The notes: generated by a model from the letters alone, not told the origin. A DNA stretch of 64,000 nt from Pyrinomonadaceae bacterium (GCA_014534425.1 JACVRN010000006.1:24741-88740); one strand, 5' to 3'. Positions 8,974 to 18,900 are shown, numbered from the stretch's first letter. Translations and numbers: made by a program.

Positions 8974-10181
8974 CTATAATTTCTTTGCAGAGTACAGTCC
9001 GTCGAAGATGTAGCGGATTTGGCCGCGCGCGTCGGGCACAAACATGAAATCATTCTCCAGCTTATCTCCGAAAGATAAGCGGTAGGGCGCTGTCCTTATC
9101 AACTCAACTTCATTCTCTTCGCGCTTATAAAAGAGCTTCCCGCCGCGCGCGATTATCTCCCAGGTCTGCGGGCCGTTGACGTATTTGCCGGTGAAGTTCG
9201 CTCTGTCAGCATCGTTTAAGGCTTGAGCAGTTTTGGGCTGAGGCGGTGTCTCGGCTTTGAGCTTCAGGAAAAGCTCCATCGCTTTGGCCCTGGTTCTAGG
9301 CAGCGTCTCGCCGCTTCGGTTGGTCTGTACGATGACGGCGAAACGTTCCTCCGGCACCATCTGAATCATGGAGCCGTATCCGCGACTGAAGCCGCCGTGC
9401 ATGATTACGTGCGCGCCTCTGTCTTCAAAATTCAGCAGGCCGTAGCCGTAATACACGTCCGCGTCGCCTGGCATAGAGATGTATTTACCGAAAAGCTTTG
9501 CGGGGACTTCCGGCGCGAGCGCCTGCTTGCCTTCCACACGCCCGCCGTTCAGCAAAGCCCTGACGAAACGCGAAAGCTCTTCGACGCTCGAATAGATTGA
9601 GCCTGCGGGCCACATGGCTACGTTATTGAAGGCCGGTCGAATAACGACAGGCTGCTGCTTGTCGTTCAGGCCGTGGCCCATCGATAGCGGATACGTCATG
9701 GCCTGAAGCGGGCGAAGCGTCGTGCGCGTCATGCCTGTGGGCGCAAAGACCAACTCGTTCATGGCGTCCGCGTAAGGCTTCCCGCTCGTCTCCTCTAAAA
9801 CATAACCGGCCAGCCAGTAGCCGGGACTGGCGTATGAATAAACCTCGCCCGGCTCCGTAAAGAGCGCGTCCGTCTTCCAGCCGCGAACCATGCCTGCTTG
9901 GTCGTGGAGCCTAAACGAAAGAGCATGTCGATCGTCACGGGCGCGCCCGTCTCCACGTTTGCGACCCCGAAGCCCTTCGCGTAAATCACCCTGTCGCCCT
10001 GCACTATGCTTATGGCCGCGCCCGGCGTCTTCGTCGCTTGCAACTCTTCCTTGATTATATTCTCCAGCGCGGCGAAATCCTGAGTAGCCGAACGCGCGAT
10101 GACAGGAGGGATAGATTGAGAGAGAAGCAAAGACAGAAGAAGGGCGATGATGACTGCTCGGCGCGATTATGTTCCGGTCAT
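8974..10181 (-). pseudogene. Broken beta-lactamase-fold serine hydrolase
   Basis: Two frames together make one decayed serine hydrolase. The upstream frame encodes a signal-like segment and 'DMLFRLGSTTKQ', which holds the SxxK nucleophile. The other frame continues with 'DALFTEPGEVYSYASPGYW' through 'VIMHGGFSRGYG' (HxG box) to the stop. Between SxxK and the Tyr box only about 20 residues remain, against about 98 in the intact neighbour at 10196-11770, so roughly 235 bases are missing and the frame changes near 9890-9905. A second lesion is likely: the natural ATG at 10181 reads Met-Thr-Gly-Thr then TAA. The Tyr box is also weakened (YAS instead of YSN). The 405-aa ORF in the track is a chance fusion of out-of-frame sequence with the C-terminal part. 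Confidence 0.8.
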
Positions 10182-10195
10182 ATTTGAACAATTCC

Positions 10196-11770
10196 TCACT
10201 TCGTCTCTTGGCAGCCCTGAGTGATGATGGTGGAAGCTATGTTGACGATTTTCCACTCGCCACGGACGCGCACGAGTTGGATAGAGTTGTGGCCGCAGTT
10301 GGTCAGGCGTTCTCCCACATGAAAGTCGTAGCGGCCCCAGACCGCAGCTATGTCGCCCTGTGCGCGCACCTCCGCATCGAACATGCGCTCACGAAACGGC
10401 TCTTTCGTCTCCATCACCAGCTTTAGAAAATCGTCCAGCGCCAGTAGCCGCACGGCTGTCTGTCCCTGACGCATGGACGTTGAGACCAGACGCCCCTCCG
10501 GTATGAACAACGCGCGCAAAGCCTCAGCCTGTTTCGCTTCCATAGCGGCAAACAAACGGTTGACGACGCTCATCACTTCGGCATCGTTCGTGCTTCTTTG
10601 CTCATTGATTACTATCTCCGCCAGTTCTGTAATAAAGCGGCTGAGCGGCTTGCCGGTTGCGCGCGGGACGCTGGTGTTGACCTGCACGGCTATGGCGACT
10701 TTGGCTTCAGCGAAGTACATGACCTCCGTGATGTAGCCCGGAAAGAATCCGCTATGACCATAAGTTATCCCAAGCGTCGTGGGGCGTATGATAACGCCAA
10801 GCCCGTATTTCGCTTCGGGGCCTAGGCGCGCTGGAACTCCCTCAAGCATCCTGCCAAGGAGCGAAGCGTCGAACGCTTTTCCCTCGTAAAGCATCTTCGC
10901 CCACCGAGCGAGGTCTTCTGCTGTGGAGGCTATGCCGCCTCCTGTCCATTCGAACTGCGGGTTGATGACCATGCGGCCCGCTTGAATCATGGCGTCCGCG
11001 CCGCCAAACGGATTGTCCTTGCCCGCATAACCCTGCGCGAGCTTCTGTATAGTGCGGCTGTTGGAAGGAACGGTCTCGCGTAACTTCAGAGGCGAGAGAA
11101 TCCTGCGCTGTAATTCCTGATAATAAGTGTTGCCGGTGATGCGCTCTATAATCATGCCGAGGACTATGTAGTTGGTGTCGGAGTAATCCCATCCCTTCCC
11201 TGCGGCAAACGGCGCTTTGGTGTCCAGTATGTAAGAGACGAGTTCTTCCGGCTTCCAGACTTTATCTGGATTCGCCGTCAGGTCTCTGGTGAACTCTTCC
11301 TTGAACTCGTAGCGCACCAGCCCGCTAGTGTGATTCATGAGCATCCTGACCGTTATGTCGCGCGCATTAGGCAGACGCCCGAACCACTTCTCACGACCAA
11401 GATACTTTTCTATAGGGTCATCAAGGCCGAGCTTACGCTCCTGCACAAGCTGCATGGCGAGCGCCGCAACATAAGTCTTCCCGACGCTGCCTTGCAGCAT
11501 AAGGTCGCGCGGAGTCATGACCCTTTCCGACTCTACATCAGAAAGGCCCACGGCCAGCCCCAAGGACGTGCCGTCGGCAAGCGCTAAGCCAACGGTCGCG
11601 CCGGGGAATTTCCCTTTGGCATGAAATTCGTCCAGTTTTTCCTGAAGCTTCCGGCGTAGAGATTCGCCTTCCTTTTCGGTTTGCGCGGCGGGCTGCGCCG
11701 TAGAGCAAAGGGAAAGGGCCAGGAGTAAAAGGCACACAATCCGTACTTGGGCCGCAGGCTTTCGATTCAT
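10196..11770 (-). CDS. Serine hydrolase (beta-lactamase class C fold) with NTF2-like C-terminal domain
   Basis: 524-residue exported protein. Signal peptide 'RIVCLLLLALSLCSTAQPAAQ'. The beta-lactamase/DD-peptidase fold (PF00144, about 40-370) has SxxK as 'GSVGKTYVAAL', a Tyr box 'YSDTNY' and HxG as 'YGHSGFFPGY'. The last 130 residues ('MSVVNRLFAAMEAKQAEALRALF' to 'IVNIASTII') look like an NTF2/SnoaL domain, a common partner of these hydrolases. It probably acts as a periplasmic esterase or peptidase on an unknown substrate. It lies 14 bases upstream of the decayed paralogue, suggesting an old tandem operon. Confidence 0.85.
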   Translation of the reverse strand: MNRKPAAQVRIVCLLLLALSLCSTAQPAAQTEKEGESLRRKLQEKLDEFHAKGKFPGATVGLALADGTSLGLAVGLSDVESERVMTPRDLMLQGSVGKTYVAALAMQLVQERKLGLDDPIEKYLGREKWFGRLPNARDITVRMLMNHTSGLVRYEFKEEFTRDLTANPDKVWKPEELVSYILDTKAPFAAGKGWDYSDTNYIVLGMIIERITGNTYYQELQRRILSPLKLRETVPSNSRTIQKLAQGYAGKDNPFGGADAMIQAGRMVINPQFEWTGGGIASTAEDLARWAKMLYEGKAFDASLLGRMLEGVPARLGPEAKYGLGVIIRPTTLGITYGHSGFFPGYITEVMYFAEAKVAIAVQVNTSVPRATGKPLSRFITELAEIVINEQRSTNDAEVMSVVNRLFAAMEAKQAEALRALFIPEGRLVSTSMRQGQTAVRLLALDDFLKLVMETKEPFRERMFDAEVRAQGDIAAVWGRYDFHVGERLTNCGHNSIQLVRVRGEWKIVNIASTIITQGCQETK

Positions 11771-11975
11771 ACTGTTCCTGTTAGGCGATGAAAATGTTCG
11801 AGCTGATTAAGACTGCTGAAGCGCGTACATAGTAGTACAGGAAACTGAGCTTATCTTCAAACAATGTGATGAGAAGGCAGACTGATAGGACAAACAGGCA
11901 GCCTGCGAGGGTGAATTACAGACATTCGCGTGCCTGACGTAAGCAGCCGGAAGTATAAAAACGGAGTAGCGCAAA

Positions 11976-11987
11976 ACGAACGTTCGT
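11976..11987. promoter_or_regulatory. Palindromic operator before the first TetR gene
   Basis: Perfect 12-base palindrome ACGAACGTTCGT immediately before a plausible -10 box TATATT (11990-11995), about 40 bases upstream of the TetR start codon. Position and symmetry fit autorepression by that regulator. Inferred from sequence only. Confidence 0.55.
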
Positions 11988-12027
11988 GCTATATTGGCGC
12001 GGATTGATTCCCGTAGGAGGCTTTTTA

Positions 12028-12702
12028 ATGAGTTCAGAGGTGGTGAGACCCGCCGCAAAGGCTCGCAAAGCGCACGGCGAGCGCAAGCGCCGCAGCATTT
12101 TAGAGGCGGCGGTTGACATAGCCTCTGCGGAGGGCCTTGAAGGGCTGACCATAGGTCGGCTGGCCTCCGAGATGGGGATGAGTAAGAGCGGGCTGTTCGC
12201 TCATTTCGGCTCGAAGGAAGATTTGCAGCTTGCGACCGTTGAGGAGGCGCGCAACGTCTTCATACGCGAAGTCATTCGACCGGCGTTCCTGGCGGAGCAA
12301 GGGTTGGCGCGGCTGTGGAAGCTGTGCGACATCTGGCTCGTTTACGTGCGAGGCGGAGTGTTTCGCGGGGGCTGCTTCTTTGCCGCAGCCGCAGCCGAGT
12401 TCGACAGCCGCCCAGGCCCTGTGCGCGACCGCATAGCGGAGATTATGAAGGAATGGCTGGCTACGCTACGCCGCGCCGTGGTCGAAGCGCAGGAGGCCGG
12501 ACAGCTTGACCGTAAGGTTGACCCTACGCAGCTAGCTTTTGAGTTCAATGCGCTTGAGCTTGGAGCCAACTGGGCTTTCCAGTTATACGGCGACAGGAAG
12601 GCGTTTGCGCGTGCGCGTGACGCCATACTTGAGCGCCTGTGTCGTCACGCCACAAAAAGCGGCGCAACATCTCTGCCCGTACAAAAAGGGAAACCGAAGT
12701 AG
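12028..12702 (+). CDS. TetR/AcrR family regulator
   Basis: 224-residue one-component regulator. The N-terminal HTH reads 'ILEAAVDIASAEGLEGLTIGRLASEMGMSKSGLFAHFGSKEDL' in pieces, a typical TetR domain; the C-terminal ligand domain is all-helical ('FRGGCFFAAAAAEFDSRPGPVRDRI') and of the TetR_C type often found with fatty acid or multidrug genes. The ORF track starts at GTG 11986, but ATG 12028 has AGGAGG at a good distance. The perfect palindrome at 11976-11987 is probably its own operator. The AraC-type gene follows after 26 bases. Confidence 0.88.
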   Translation: MSSEVVRPAAKARKAHGERKRRSILEAAVDIASAEGLEGLTIGRLASEMGMSKSGLFAHFGSKEDLQLATVEEARNVFIREVIRPAFLAEQGLARLWKLCDIWLVYVRGGVFRGGCFFAAAAAEFDSRPGPVRDRIAEIMKEWLATLRRAVVEAQEAGQLDRKVDPTQLAFEFNALELGANWAFQLYGDRKAFARARDAILERLCRHATKSGATSLPVQKGKPK

Positions 12703-12728
12703 TTCGTTAAAGTGAGGCTCAAAAAGTC

Positions 12729-13592
12729 ATGCAGACATTTGTGCAGAATCATTCCTCGCCCGCAGTAGTTTTTAAGAGAAGGGCCGCGTGGGACGGAATA
12801 CGCCTTGAGCATTTTCGTTTCCGCGCGGGCGAGATGCCCGAACACATTCACAAGGAGCATCTGGTTCTGGTGCCGCTCAGTGAAAACTGCAACGGCGAGA
12901 TACGAACGGCGAGCGGGTTTCGCGTGCGCGCTCAAGCTAAGGGAGCCGCGTGTGTGATTCCTTCGGGCCAGGCTCTTTCGGCGCGACTCGAAGGCGAAGC
13001 GGAGCATCTTGCAATCTACCTTGAGCCGTCGCTGGTCTTTCGCGCGGCTTCCGAGTCGGGCGCTTCTTCAGCAGTCGAAGTCGTGGAGCGATGTTCTTTG
13101 AGCGACCCGATTATCAATCACGTAGGCATGGCGCTTCTGGCAGAGATGGATTCGGAAGGGTTGAGCGGGCGGCTCTACGCAGAATCGCTGGCAAACGTGC
13201 TGGCGGTTCACCTACTGAGGCATTACACGGTGGCAGAGAGTCGCGCGCAAAAGTTTACGGGCGGTCTGTCCGGGCATCGCTTGCGCGCCGTGATGGATTT
13301 CATAGCCGAAAATTACGAGCAGGATTTGAGCTTGACGGAACTGGCGCACGTTGCCGGAATGAGTACCTTCCACTTCGCGCGCGAATTCAAGAGAGCTACC
13401 GGCACCACGCCGCACCAGTACCTTATAAAGTTTCGCGTAGAGCGCGCCAAGGCTCTGTTAGTCGAAAGCGAAATACCGCTTGTAGAGGTAGGCTTTCGCT
13501 CAGGCTTCAGCCACCAGAGCCACTTTAGCCGTCTCTTTCGCAGGCTGACGGGCACGACGCCGCTCTCCTATCGCCTTATGTTTCAGTCGTAG
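12729..13592 (+). CDS. AraC family transcriptional regulator
   Basis: 287-residue regulator. The N-terminal half is a cupin-like sensing domain; the C-terminal 100 residues carry the double HTH of AraC/XylS ('LSLTELAHVAGMSTFHFAREF' and 'IPLVEVGFRSGFSHQSHFSRLF', then 'GTTPLSYR'). It follows the TetR gene closely on the same strand, so both may be cotranscribed under the palindrome upstream. The target genes are unknown. Confidence 0.88.
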   Translation: MQTFVQNHSSPAVVFKRRAAWDGIRLEHFRFRAGEMPEHIHKEHLVLVPLSENCNGEIRTASGFRVRAQAKGAACVIPSGQALSARLEGEAEHLAIYLEPSLVFRAASESGASSAVEVVERCSLSDPIINHVGMALLAEMDSEGLSGRLYAESLANVLAVHLLRHYTVAESRAQKFTGGLSGHRLRAVMDFIAENYEQDLSLTELAHVAGMSTFHFAREFKRATGTTPHQYLIKFRVERAKALLVESEIPLVEVGFRSGFSHQSHFSRLFRRLTGTTPLSYRLMFQS

Positions 13593-13706
13593 TTGAAATC
13601 TAGTAGCAAGATTAGTCAACGCTTAGCAATAACTGGAAAGACCGAAAACGGCAGTCGCCTTTATCCTGTTGCCATAAATTCCAAACAGGAATGGGGGAAG
13701 GCGACA

Positions 13707-14438
13707 ATGAAAAAGAGATTAGTTCTGGCGGGCTTTTTGCTGATGCTCTCCTCGGTTGCGGCTCTGGCCCAGGCGGGCTTGGCGAGCGCAGACGAGATAA
13801 TCAAGCGCGGCAATCAATTCTACTCGCGCGGCGAGTATGAAGCGGCCATCAAAGAGTACAGCAGAGTTCCGCAAGGGAAGACAGAGGCTTACGCGCAGTC
13901 GCTCTACAACACGGGTGTCTGCTATTTCGAGCTTGGCCGAACCGAAGACGCCATCAAAGAGTACAAACGAGCAATTGAAGTGCGTGCGGGCAATTACCCG
14001 AAGGCGCTTTATGCGCTGGGCGTCGCGCTGGAGGTTTCAAGAAGGCTGGACGAAGCGGGCGAGGCTTACAGGCAAGCCATAGCTCAGTCCGATGGCAAGT
14101 ACACTGAAGCAGGGTTCGCCGTTGCTCATTACAGGCTGGCGCTTCTGGCAGGGCGCGAAGGCGCTTACGAGAAGGCCATCAATCTTTTCAGAGAGACGAT
14201 TGCGCGCTCAAAGGAGAGGTTTCCGGCGGGGCATAACAACCTGGGAGTGATGCTGGCGCTCGCTGGCCGCGTACAGGAGGCCGAGCGCGAGTTCGAGATT
14301 GCGCTCAGGCAGGCGTCGGATGGTTTTGAAGATGCCTCTTACAATCTGAAGCTCTGCCGCTCTCTGATGATGAAAGACGAGGCAATCGCGTCCGCCTCCA
14401 TGAAGGTTGCAGATGCGACTTTCGTTCTGACCAAATAA
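13707..14438 (+). CDS. Exported TPR protein
   Basis: 243 residues. The ORF track begins at 13593, but the real start is ATG 13707, with GGGGGAAGG just upstream and a clear signal peptide 'KKRLVLAGFLLMLSSVAALAQA'. The mature part consists of about five tetratricopeptide repeats ('YNTGVCYFELGRTEDAIKEY', 'NLGVMLALAGRVQEAEREF'). TPRs form scaffolds for protein contacts, so it is a periplasmic adaptor of unknown partner. It precedes a small helical protein by 17 bases, and the two are likely cotranscribed. Confidence 0.8.
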   Translation: MKKRLVLAGFLLMLSSVAALAQAGLASADEIIKRGNQFYSRGEYEAAIKEYSRVPQGKTEAYAQSLYNTGVCYFELGRTEDAIKEYKRAIEVRAGNYPKALYALGVALEVSRRLDEAGEAYRQAIAQSDGKYTEAGFAVAHYRLALLAGREGAYEKAINLFRETIARSKERFPAGHNNLGVMLALAGRVQEAEREFEIALRQASDGFEDASYNLKLCRSLMMKDEAIASASMKVADATFVLTK

Positions 14439-14455
14439 GCTGCAAGAGAGGATGA

Positions 14456-14917
14456 ATGCTCATGGAGACAAAGCCGCTCGATGTAATCGCCATTCTTAAG
14501 CTTTACGAATTGAGAAGCGAGAAGCTGATGCGCGAGGCTCGCGCGTGGTTCTTCACGGAGTTCACGCCGCAAAGCGGCAAAGACATAGTCCGGCTTCTGT
14601 TGAGCAGCGAGCGCGAGAGCGCCTTTTATAGAATGGTAGTCTCGCACTGGGATGTAGCGGCCTCCTTCGTCAACAACGGCGGGATTGACGAGAAGCTTTT
14701 CCTTGAAGGCAACACGGAACACCTGGCTGTCTTCGCCAAGCTACAGCCCTTCATCAACGAGGTCAGGGAAACCATCGGCGAGCCGGACTACCTGTCGCAA
14801 CTGGAGCGCCTTGTGATGCGAGTGCCGAACATAGAAAAGAAGCTTGAGAATCGCAGAAGGCTTCTGGAGCGCTGGGCGCAAAGTCGTGAAGCACCCGAAG
14901 AGAGCGGAAGAAAATAG
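14456..14917 (+). CDS. Small helical protein, possibly DUF4760-like
   Basis: 153 residues, not firmly recognised. It is predicted all-helical, with a charged N-terminal half ('LYELRSEKLMREARAWFF') and 'FYRMVVSHWDVAASFVNNGGIDEKLF' in the middle, a pattern I associate with DUF4760-type proteins. No signal peptide or membrane segment. GAGAGGATGA precedes the ATG at 14456; ATG 14462 is an alternative. It lies behind the TPR gene and ends 22 bases before the palindrome at 14939. Confidence 0.6.
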   Translation: MLMETKPLDVIAILKLYELRSEKLMREARAWFFTEFTPQSGKDIVRLLLSSERESAFYRMVVSHWDVAASFVNNGGIDEKLFLEGNTEHLAVFAKLQPFINEVRETIGEPDYLSQLERLVMRVPNIEKKLENRRRLLERWAQSREAPEESGRK

Positions 14918-14938
14918 CAGGGCTTACATAATTTAATT

Positions 14939-14970
14939 GTAGGGGCAGGGGACAAGTCCTCTGCCCCTAC
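14939..14970. repeat. Palindromic repeat, GTAGGGGCAG family copy 1
   Basis: The arms GTAGGGGCAGGGGAC and GTCCTCTGCCCCTAC form a 15-bp stem with one mismatch and a two-base loop. It lies between convergent genes and contains the TAG stop codon of the P450 gene. A second copy is at 57720-57748. It may work as a two-way terminator. Confidence 0.8.
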
Positions 14971-16334
14971 TTTCGCCGCTCCAATGTCATTCGCATTCCG
15001 TGTTTGGGTCTGAGCGTGACCATGGGCTGCGTTTCTACGGGATGGCCCGGCGCAAGCCGCATGCGCCAGGTGCGCGCGAGGGTGGCTATGACCAGAATGC
15101 CCTCCATCCAGGCGAAGCCCTCGCCTATGCAGCGACGCGGGCCGCCGCCGAAAGGAAAGTAAGAGAACTGCGGGCGCGCTTCCTTTTCTTCGGGCGTCCA
15201 GCGCTCAGGGTCAAAGCGCGAAGGCTCCGGGAAATAGCGCTCGTTACGGTGCATCACGTACGGACTCATGACGACTATGGAACCCGCAGGTATGCGAAAC
15301 CCTCCGACCTCGTAATCCTTCAACGCGCGACGACCGAGTATCCAGGCCGGAGGATAAAGTCGCATCGATTCGGCCAGCACCATCTCGGTGTAACGCAGGC
15401 TCGGCAGGTCTTCAACCGCAGGCGGTCTATCATTAAGCACAGCATCAAGCTCCGCGTGAAGCTTTGCTTCGACCTCCGGGTGTTGCGACAGCAGATACCA
15501 CGTCCAGGTCAGGGCGTTGGCGGTCGTCTCGTGTCCTGCCAGAAAGATTGTCATGCACTCGTCGCGCAACTGCTCGTCGGACATGCCCGCGCCATCTTCC
15601 TCTTCGTCCTGCGCCATGATAAGCATGGAAAGCAGGTCGCCACGGCCTTCGCGGCTCGCGCGCCGCTCGTTAATCATGCGGTAGATGATAGCGTCCAGAC
15701 GCGCCCGCGCCTGTTGAAAGCGGCGCGTTGCGGGCAGGGGCAGCTTATCCAGCAACTCCGCAAACGGCAGCATGAAGCGCGTGAAGGATTCCATAGTCGC
15801 CGTCAAAGCCGCTCGCACTTCTTCCGCCTCGGCTTCGGTCTCAGTACCGAAGAGAGTCTTGCCCACGATTGCCAGCGTCAGGTGCATCATCTCCTGCGCT
15901 ATGTCCAGTGTTTGATTGTCATGCCATCGCTCGCGCTCCATACGCAGAGCGTAATCAACCATCATGGAGGCATAGGCGGCTATGCGCTGTTTGTGAAAAG
16001 CCGGTTGAGCTAAGCGACGCTGGCGACGATGAAGCGGCGGCTCGCTCGTCAGGAGTCCTTCGCCCAGGAGGCGCTTTGCGCGTTGAAGCCCACGGCCTTT
16101 CATGAAATCCGCGTTGTGTGTCACCAGCACGTCCTTGATGTAGTCCGGGTGATTAAGAATTACGTAGTCCTGCGTCCCGTTCGTAAAGCGCGCCACGTCT
16201 CCGTAGCGACGCGCCACGCCCGTCAAAAACTCCAGGGGGTCGCGGCTGAATGCGAGCAACTGTAGTCCGGGAATAAAACTCTTCGGGCCGGGCGGGGAAG
16301 TCTGCGCGCTCATAACTTTCTCTTCGGCTTTCAT
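14967..16334 (-). CDS. Cytochrome P450
   Basis: 455-residue heme-thiolate monooxygenase. Visible motifs: I-helix '[14 protein letters not shown]', K-helix ExxR in '[10 protein letters not shown]', and the heme loop '[14 protein letters not shown]' with the cysteine ligand. There is no membrane anchor or fused reductase, so it is soluble and needs separate redox partners, none of which is seen here. Its ATG overlaps the stop of the upstream acyl-CoA dehydrogenase (ATGA), indicating translational coupling. Substrate is probably a fatty acyl, terpenoid or sterol-like compound, inferred from context. The stop codon is supplied by a palindromic repeat. Confidence 0.95.
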   Translation of the reverse strand: MKAEEKVMSAQTSPPGPKSFIPGLQLLAFSRDPLEFLTGVARRYGDVARFTNGTQDYVILNHPDYIKDVLVTHNADFMKGRGLQRAKRLLGEGLLTSEPPLHRRQRRLAQPAFHKQRIAAYASMMVDYALRMERERWHDNQTLDIAQEMMHLTLAIVGKTLFGTETEAEAEEVRAALTATMESFTRFMLPFAELLDKLPLPATRRFQQARARLDAIIYRMINERRASREGRGDLLSMLIMAQDEEEDGAGMSDEQLRDECMTIFLAGHETTANALTWTWYLLSQHPEVEAKLHAELDAVLNDRPPAVEDLPSLRYTEMVLAESMRLYPPAWILGRRALKDYEVGGFRIPAGSIVVMSPYVMHRNERYFPEPSRFDPERWTPEEKEARPQFSYFPFGGGPRRCIGEGFAWMEGILVIATLARTWRMRLAPGHPVETQPMVTLRPKHGMRMTLERRK

Positions 16335-18100
16335 AGATGATAACGGCCCGCTCGTATGAGCGAGTCGCTGATGCGACGGCGTGCGGCGACCGTGTTGTAG
16401 GTCGTGTGGCTGGTGAGCCGTCGAACGCTGTTAAGAAGATGGTCGAGTTCTTCAGTTTTTGCCAGCGCAGCCGCGACCTGTCTTGCCGAATGTTCCATGC
16501 GGTCGGCAGCATCGCTGGCGTAGACGCGAGTGATGTCTATGGGAATTGTCGCGGCAGCCTCGCCCTTCGCGCCAATCAACTTCTCGGTTCTGAGAATCGC
16601 GCTCTCTAAAGCGTAAACCTCTATGATGATGTCTGCTATGTGGCCCAGCACTTCCTGCTCATTCGCAATCGCATCATTGTAAGTCGCTCGCGCGCGACCG
16701 AGCGTGAACGCAACGAGCCGCTTGGCGCGAGAGAGCATGTCGCGCTCTGCGGAAAAGTGAGTCTCAATCGTCTTCGCCAAGTCCTGCGAGTCCTCAAGGG
16801 CGCGGCGAGCGGTTTCTTTCGTGAAGAGTTGCGCGGTCTGCGGGTTCTTCAGGAGGCGCGTAGGAATGATGAGCCGGTTAATCTCGTTGGTGCCTTCGTA
16901 TATGCGAGTGATGCGCGCGTCGCGGTAGGCGCGCTCGGCTGGGAACTCTTTGGAATAACCGTAGCCGCCGTAGACCTGTAGCGCTTCGTCCACCACAAAC
17001 GCCTGCGCCTCGCTCGTCCAGACTTTATTGATGGAGCATTCGACGGCGAAGCCCTCTATGGCTTTGAGCACACGCGCGGTCTCTTCAGGCGGAATGCTGG
17101 CGAGCGCCCTGTCTACATCTCCGAGCGTGCGATAGACCATTGCGTCGCCCACGAAGCAGCGCACGGCCATCTCGCCAAGCTTCTGCCGTATCATTCCGAA
17201 CTCGCTGATGGCGCGACCAAATTGATGACGCTCGACGCTGTACTTGATGGCGCGCGACAAAGCCTGCTTGGCAGAGCCTATGTTGCGCGTGCCGAGTTTA
17301 AGACGCCCAAGGTTCAGTATGTTGAAAGCCACCTTGTGACCTTCGCCAACACGACCCAGCACGTTCTCTACGGGCACGCGCACGTTCTCAAGTATGAGCG
17401 CCGTCGTCGAAGAGCCGTCAAGGCCGAGCTTAGGCTCTTCGCGCCCGCTCACCACGCCCATCTCGCGCTCGACTATGAAGGCCGTGAAGCGCTCGCCGTC
17501 GACTTTGGCAAAGATGGTGAAGACATCCGCGAAGCCGCCGTTGGTAATCCACATCTTCTGGCCGTTCAAGATGTAGTGCTTTCGGTCTTCGCTCAAGGTA
17601 GCGCGCGAGCGGGCGGCCAGGGCGTCCGAGCCTGAGCCAGGCTCGGTCAAAGCGTAAGCCGCAACCCATTCGCCGGAAGCAAGACGCGGCAGGTATCGTG
17701 CCTTCTGCTCGTCGTTGCCGAAGTATATGAGCGGGAACGTGCCTATGGCCGTGTGCGCGCCCAGGGAGCCAGCGAAAGACGGCATGACGCCGATTTGCTC
17801 GCTGACGTACGCGGAGCTTACCTTGTCCAGCCCCAAACCGCCGTAAGCTTCCGGCACATCCACGCGAAGCAGGTCAAGCTCGCCAGCCTTCAACAGTAGT
17901 TCGCGCGTCAGCGCCCAGTCCTTGTTATAAATACGTTCTTCGTGCGGCAGGACTTCCGTACGCATGAAATCTTCAGCGATACGCCCGAACATCTGCTGCG
18001 CGGGCGAGAGGTCTTCGCGCGTGAAGACTTCTTCGGCGCTTACATCTGCGGTTAAAAACTGGCCGCCCTCTGATTCAATGGCGTCTGTTCTGGCTGACAT
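16331..18100 (-). CDS. Acyl-CoA dehydrogenase, long (VLCAD-like) type
   Basis: 589 residues, longer than the usual 380, with a C-terminal helical extension as in VLCAD/FadE-type enzymes. It catalyses FAD-dependent alpha,beta-desaturation of acyl-CoA and passes electrons to ETF. Motifs: '[13 protein letters not shown]', '[19 protein letters not shown]', and '[12 protein letters not shown]', which holds the catalytic glutamate (YEGT). First gene of the operon with the P450. It is divergent from the TetR gene across the operator at 18173-18188, which probably controls it. Confidence 0.93.
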   Translation of the reverse strand: MSARTDAIESEGGQFLTADVSAEEVFTREDLSPAQQMFGRIAEDFMRTEVLPHEERIYNKDWALTRELLLKAGELDLLRVDVPEAYGGLGLDKVSSAYVSEQIGVMPSFAGSLGAHTAIGTFPLIYFGNDEQKARYLPRLASGEWVAAYALTEPGSGSDALAARSRATLSEDRKHYILNGQKMWITNGGFADVFTIFAKVDGERFTAFIVEREMGVVSGREEPKLGLDGSSTTALILENVRVPVENVLGRVGEGHKVAFNILNLGRLKLGTRNIGSAKQALSRAIKYSVERHQFGRAISEFGMIRQKLGEMAVRCFVGDAMVYRTLGDVDRALASIPPEETARVLKAIEGFAVECSINKVWTSEAQAFVVDEALQVYGGYGYSKEFPAERAYRDARITRIYEGTNEINRLIIPTRLLKNPQTAQLFTKETARRALEDSQDLAKTIETHFSAERDMLSRAKRLVAFTLGRARATYNDAIANEQEVLGHIADIIIEVYALESAILRTEKLIGAKGEAAATIPIDITRVYASDAADRMEHSARQVAAALAKTEELDHLLNSVRRLTSHTTYNTVAARRRISDSLIRAGRYHL

Positions 18101-18172
18101 AATCTTTCGGAAGTTGAGAGCCGAAGTTCAATTTGTTGACGGCGAGACTGCTTCGGATGTATAACAGCAACC

Positions 18173-18188
18173 TACCGGACGGTCGGTA
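18173..18188. promoter_or_regulatory. TetR-type operator, copy 1
   Basis: Imperfect palindrome TACCGGACGGTCGGTA in the divergent region between the ACAD-P450 operon and the TetR gene. It differs in one base from the site at 44629-44644; similarity continues for a further eight bases with two mismatches. A possible -10 (TAAAAT, 18187-18192) for the TetR gene overlaps its edge. The ACCGNNCGNNCGGT form resembles operators of TetR regulators of fatty acid and phenylacetate degradation. Confidence 0.65.
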
Positions 18189-18248
18189 AAATAGCATCCC
18201 GGCGGCTCGACCGACAAGCCACACGCAAACTGTTTAAGAAGACGAAGG

Positions 18249-18887
18249 ATGAAGGCTCAGAAAAAATCGGCTCCGAATAACGAGCGCCTGGCGGAAATTT
18301 ATCGCACGGCGGCCCAGATAATATTACGCAAGGGATACGACGCCACTTCCGTCAACGACATAGCCAACGCGCTCGGCATGACGAAGGCTGGGCTTTACCA
18401 CTACATAAGCGGGAAGAAGGAACTGCTCTTCGACATCATGAATTTCGGGTTGGACGAGTTAGACGAAGAGGTCGCTATTCCGGCGAAGGCTATACCGGAT
18501 GCAGAGGCGCGCCTGCGCTTTCTGATAGCCAGCCACGCGCAGCTTGTGACCAGAGGACAGGGAGCAATCACCATCCTCGTTGACGAAGTGACGGCGCTCA
18601 CGCCCGCTCAATGCAGAAAAATCACTCGCCGTAAACGCGAATACTTCGATTACCTGCGCGACCTGCTGGACGAGCTTAAGGCCGACGGAAGGTTGCAGGA
18701 CGTGGACACGAGCGCGGCGACCTTCTGTCTTCTGGGAATGATTAACTGGTTGTCGCGCTGGTTCCGTCAGGGCGGCCCCCTGACGGCGGAACAGGTTGCC
18801 TCGGAGATAGTCAAGATAGCCCTTGGCGGATTGCTGCGCCCGGAATCGCGCGCAGCCCAGAGAGGCTTGCAGGTAGTCAAAAGCTAA
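18249..18887 (+). CDS. TetR family regulator of the catabolic island
   Basis: 212 residues. HTH: 'IILRKGYDATSVNDIANALGM' then 'TKAGLYHYISGKKELLFDIM'. The overall form resembles acyl-CoA-responsive repressors such as KstR2, PsrA and Thermus FadR; in those families an acyl-CoA releases the repressor from DNA. It is divergent from the ACAD-P450 operon with a palindromic operator between, and the same operator recurs between the TonB receptor and the MFS gene. The etf genes follow 24 bases downstream on the same strand. The 3' end and spacer run into a heptad-like word. Confidence 0.88.
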   Translation: MKAQKKSAPNNERLAEIYRTAAQIILRKGYDATSVNDIANALGMTKAGLYHYISGKKELLFDIMNFGLDELDEEVAIPAKAIPDAEARLRFLIASHAQLVTRGQGAITILVDEVTALTPAQCRKITRRKREYFDYLRDLLDELKADGRLQDVDTSAATFCLLGMINWLSRWFRQGGPLTAEQVASEIVKIALGGLLRPESRAAQRGLQVVKS

Positions 18888-18900
18888 AATCCAAAATCCC
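18876..18900. repeat. Heptad-like repeat fragment at the end of the TetR gene
   Basis: The stretch GTCAAAAGCTAAAATCCAAA and its continuation repeat a roughly seven-base word (AAAATCC) and cover the last codons and stop of the TetR gene. No inverted partner is visible. It resembles the other word-like repeats in the window. Confidence 0.4.

Noticed and set aside
8974-10191. Single 405-residue ORF as an intact gene
   Set aside because: Its first 100 or so residues are out of frame with the serine hydrolase; the SxxK part is read in another frame. Annotated as a pseudogene instead.
11807-12152. Minus-strand ORFs between the serine hydrolase and TetR genes
   Set aside because: They overlap the TetR gene and its operator, have no ribosome site, and show no protein-like pattern.
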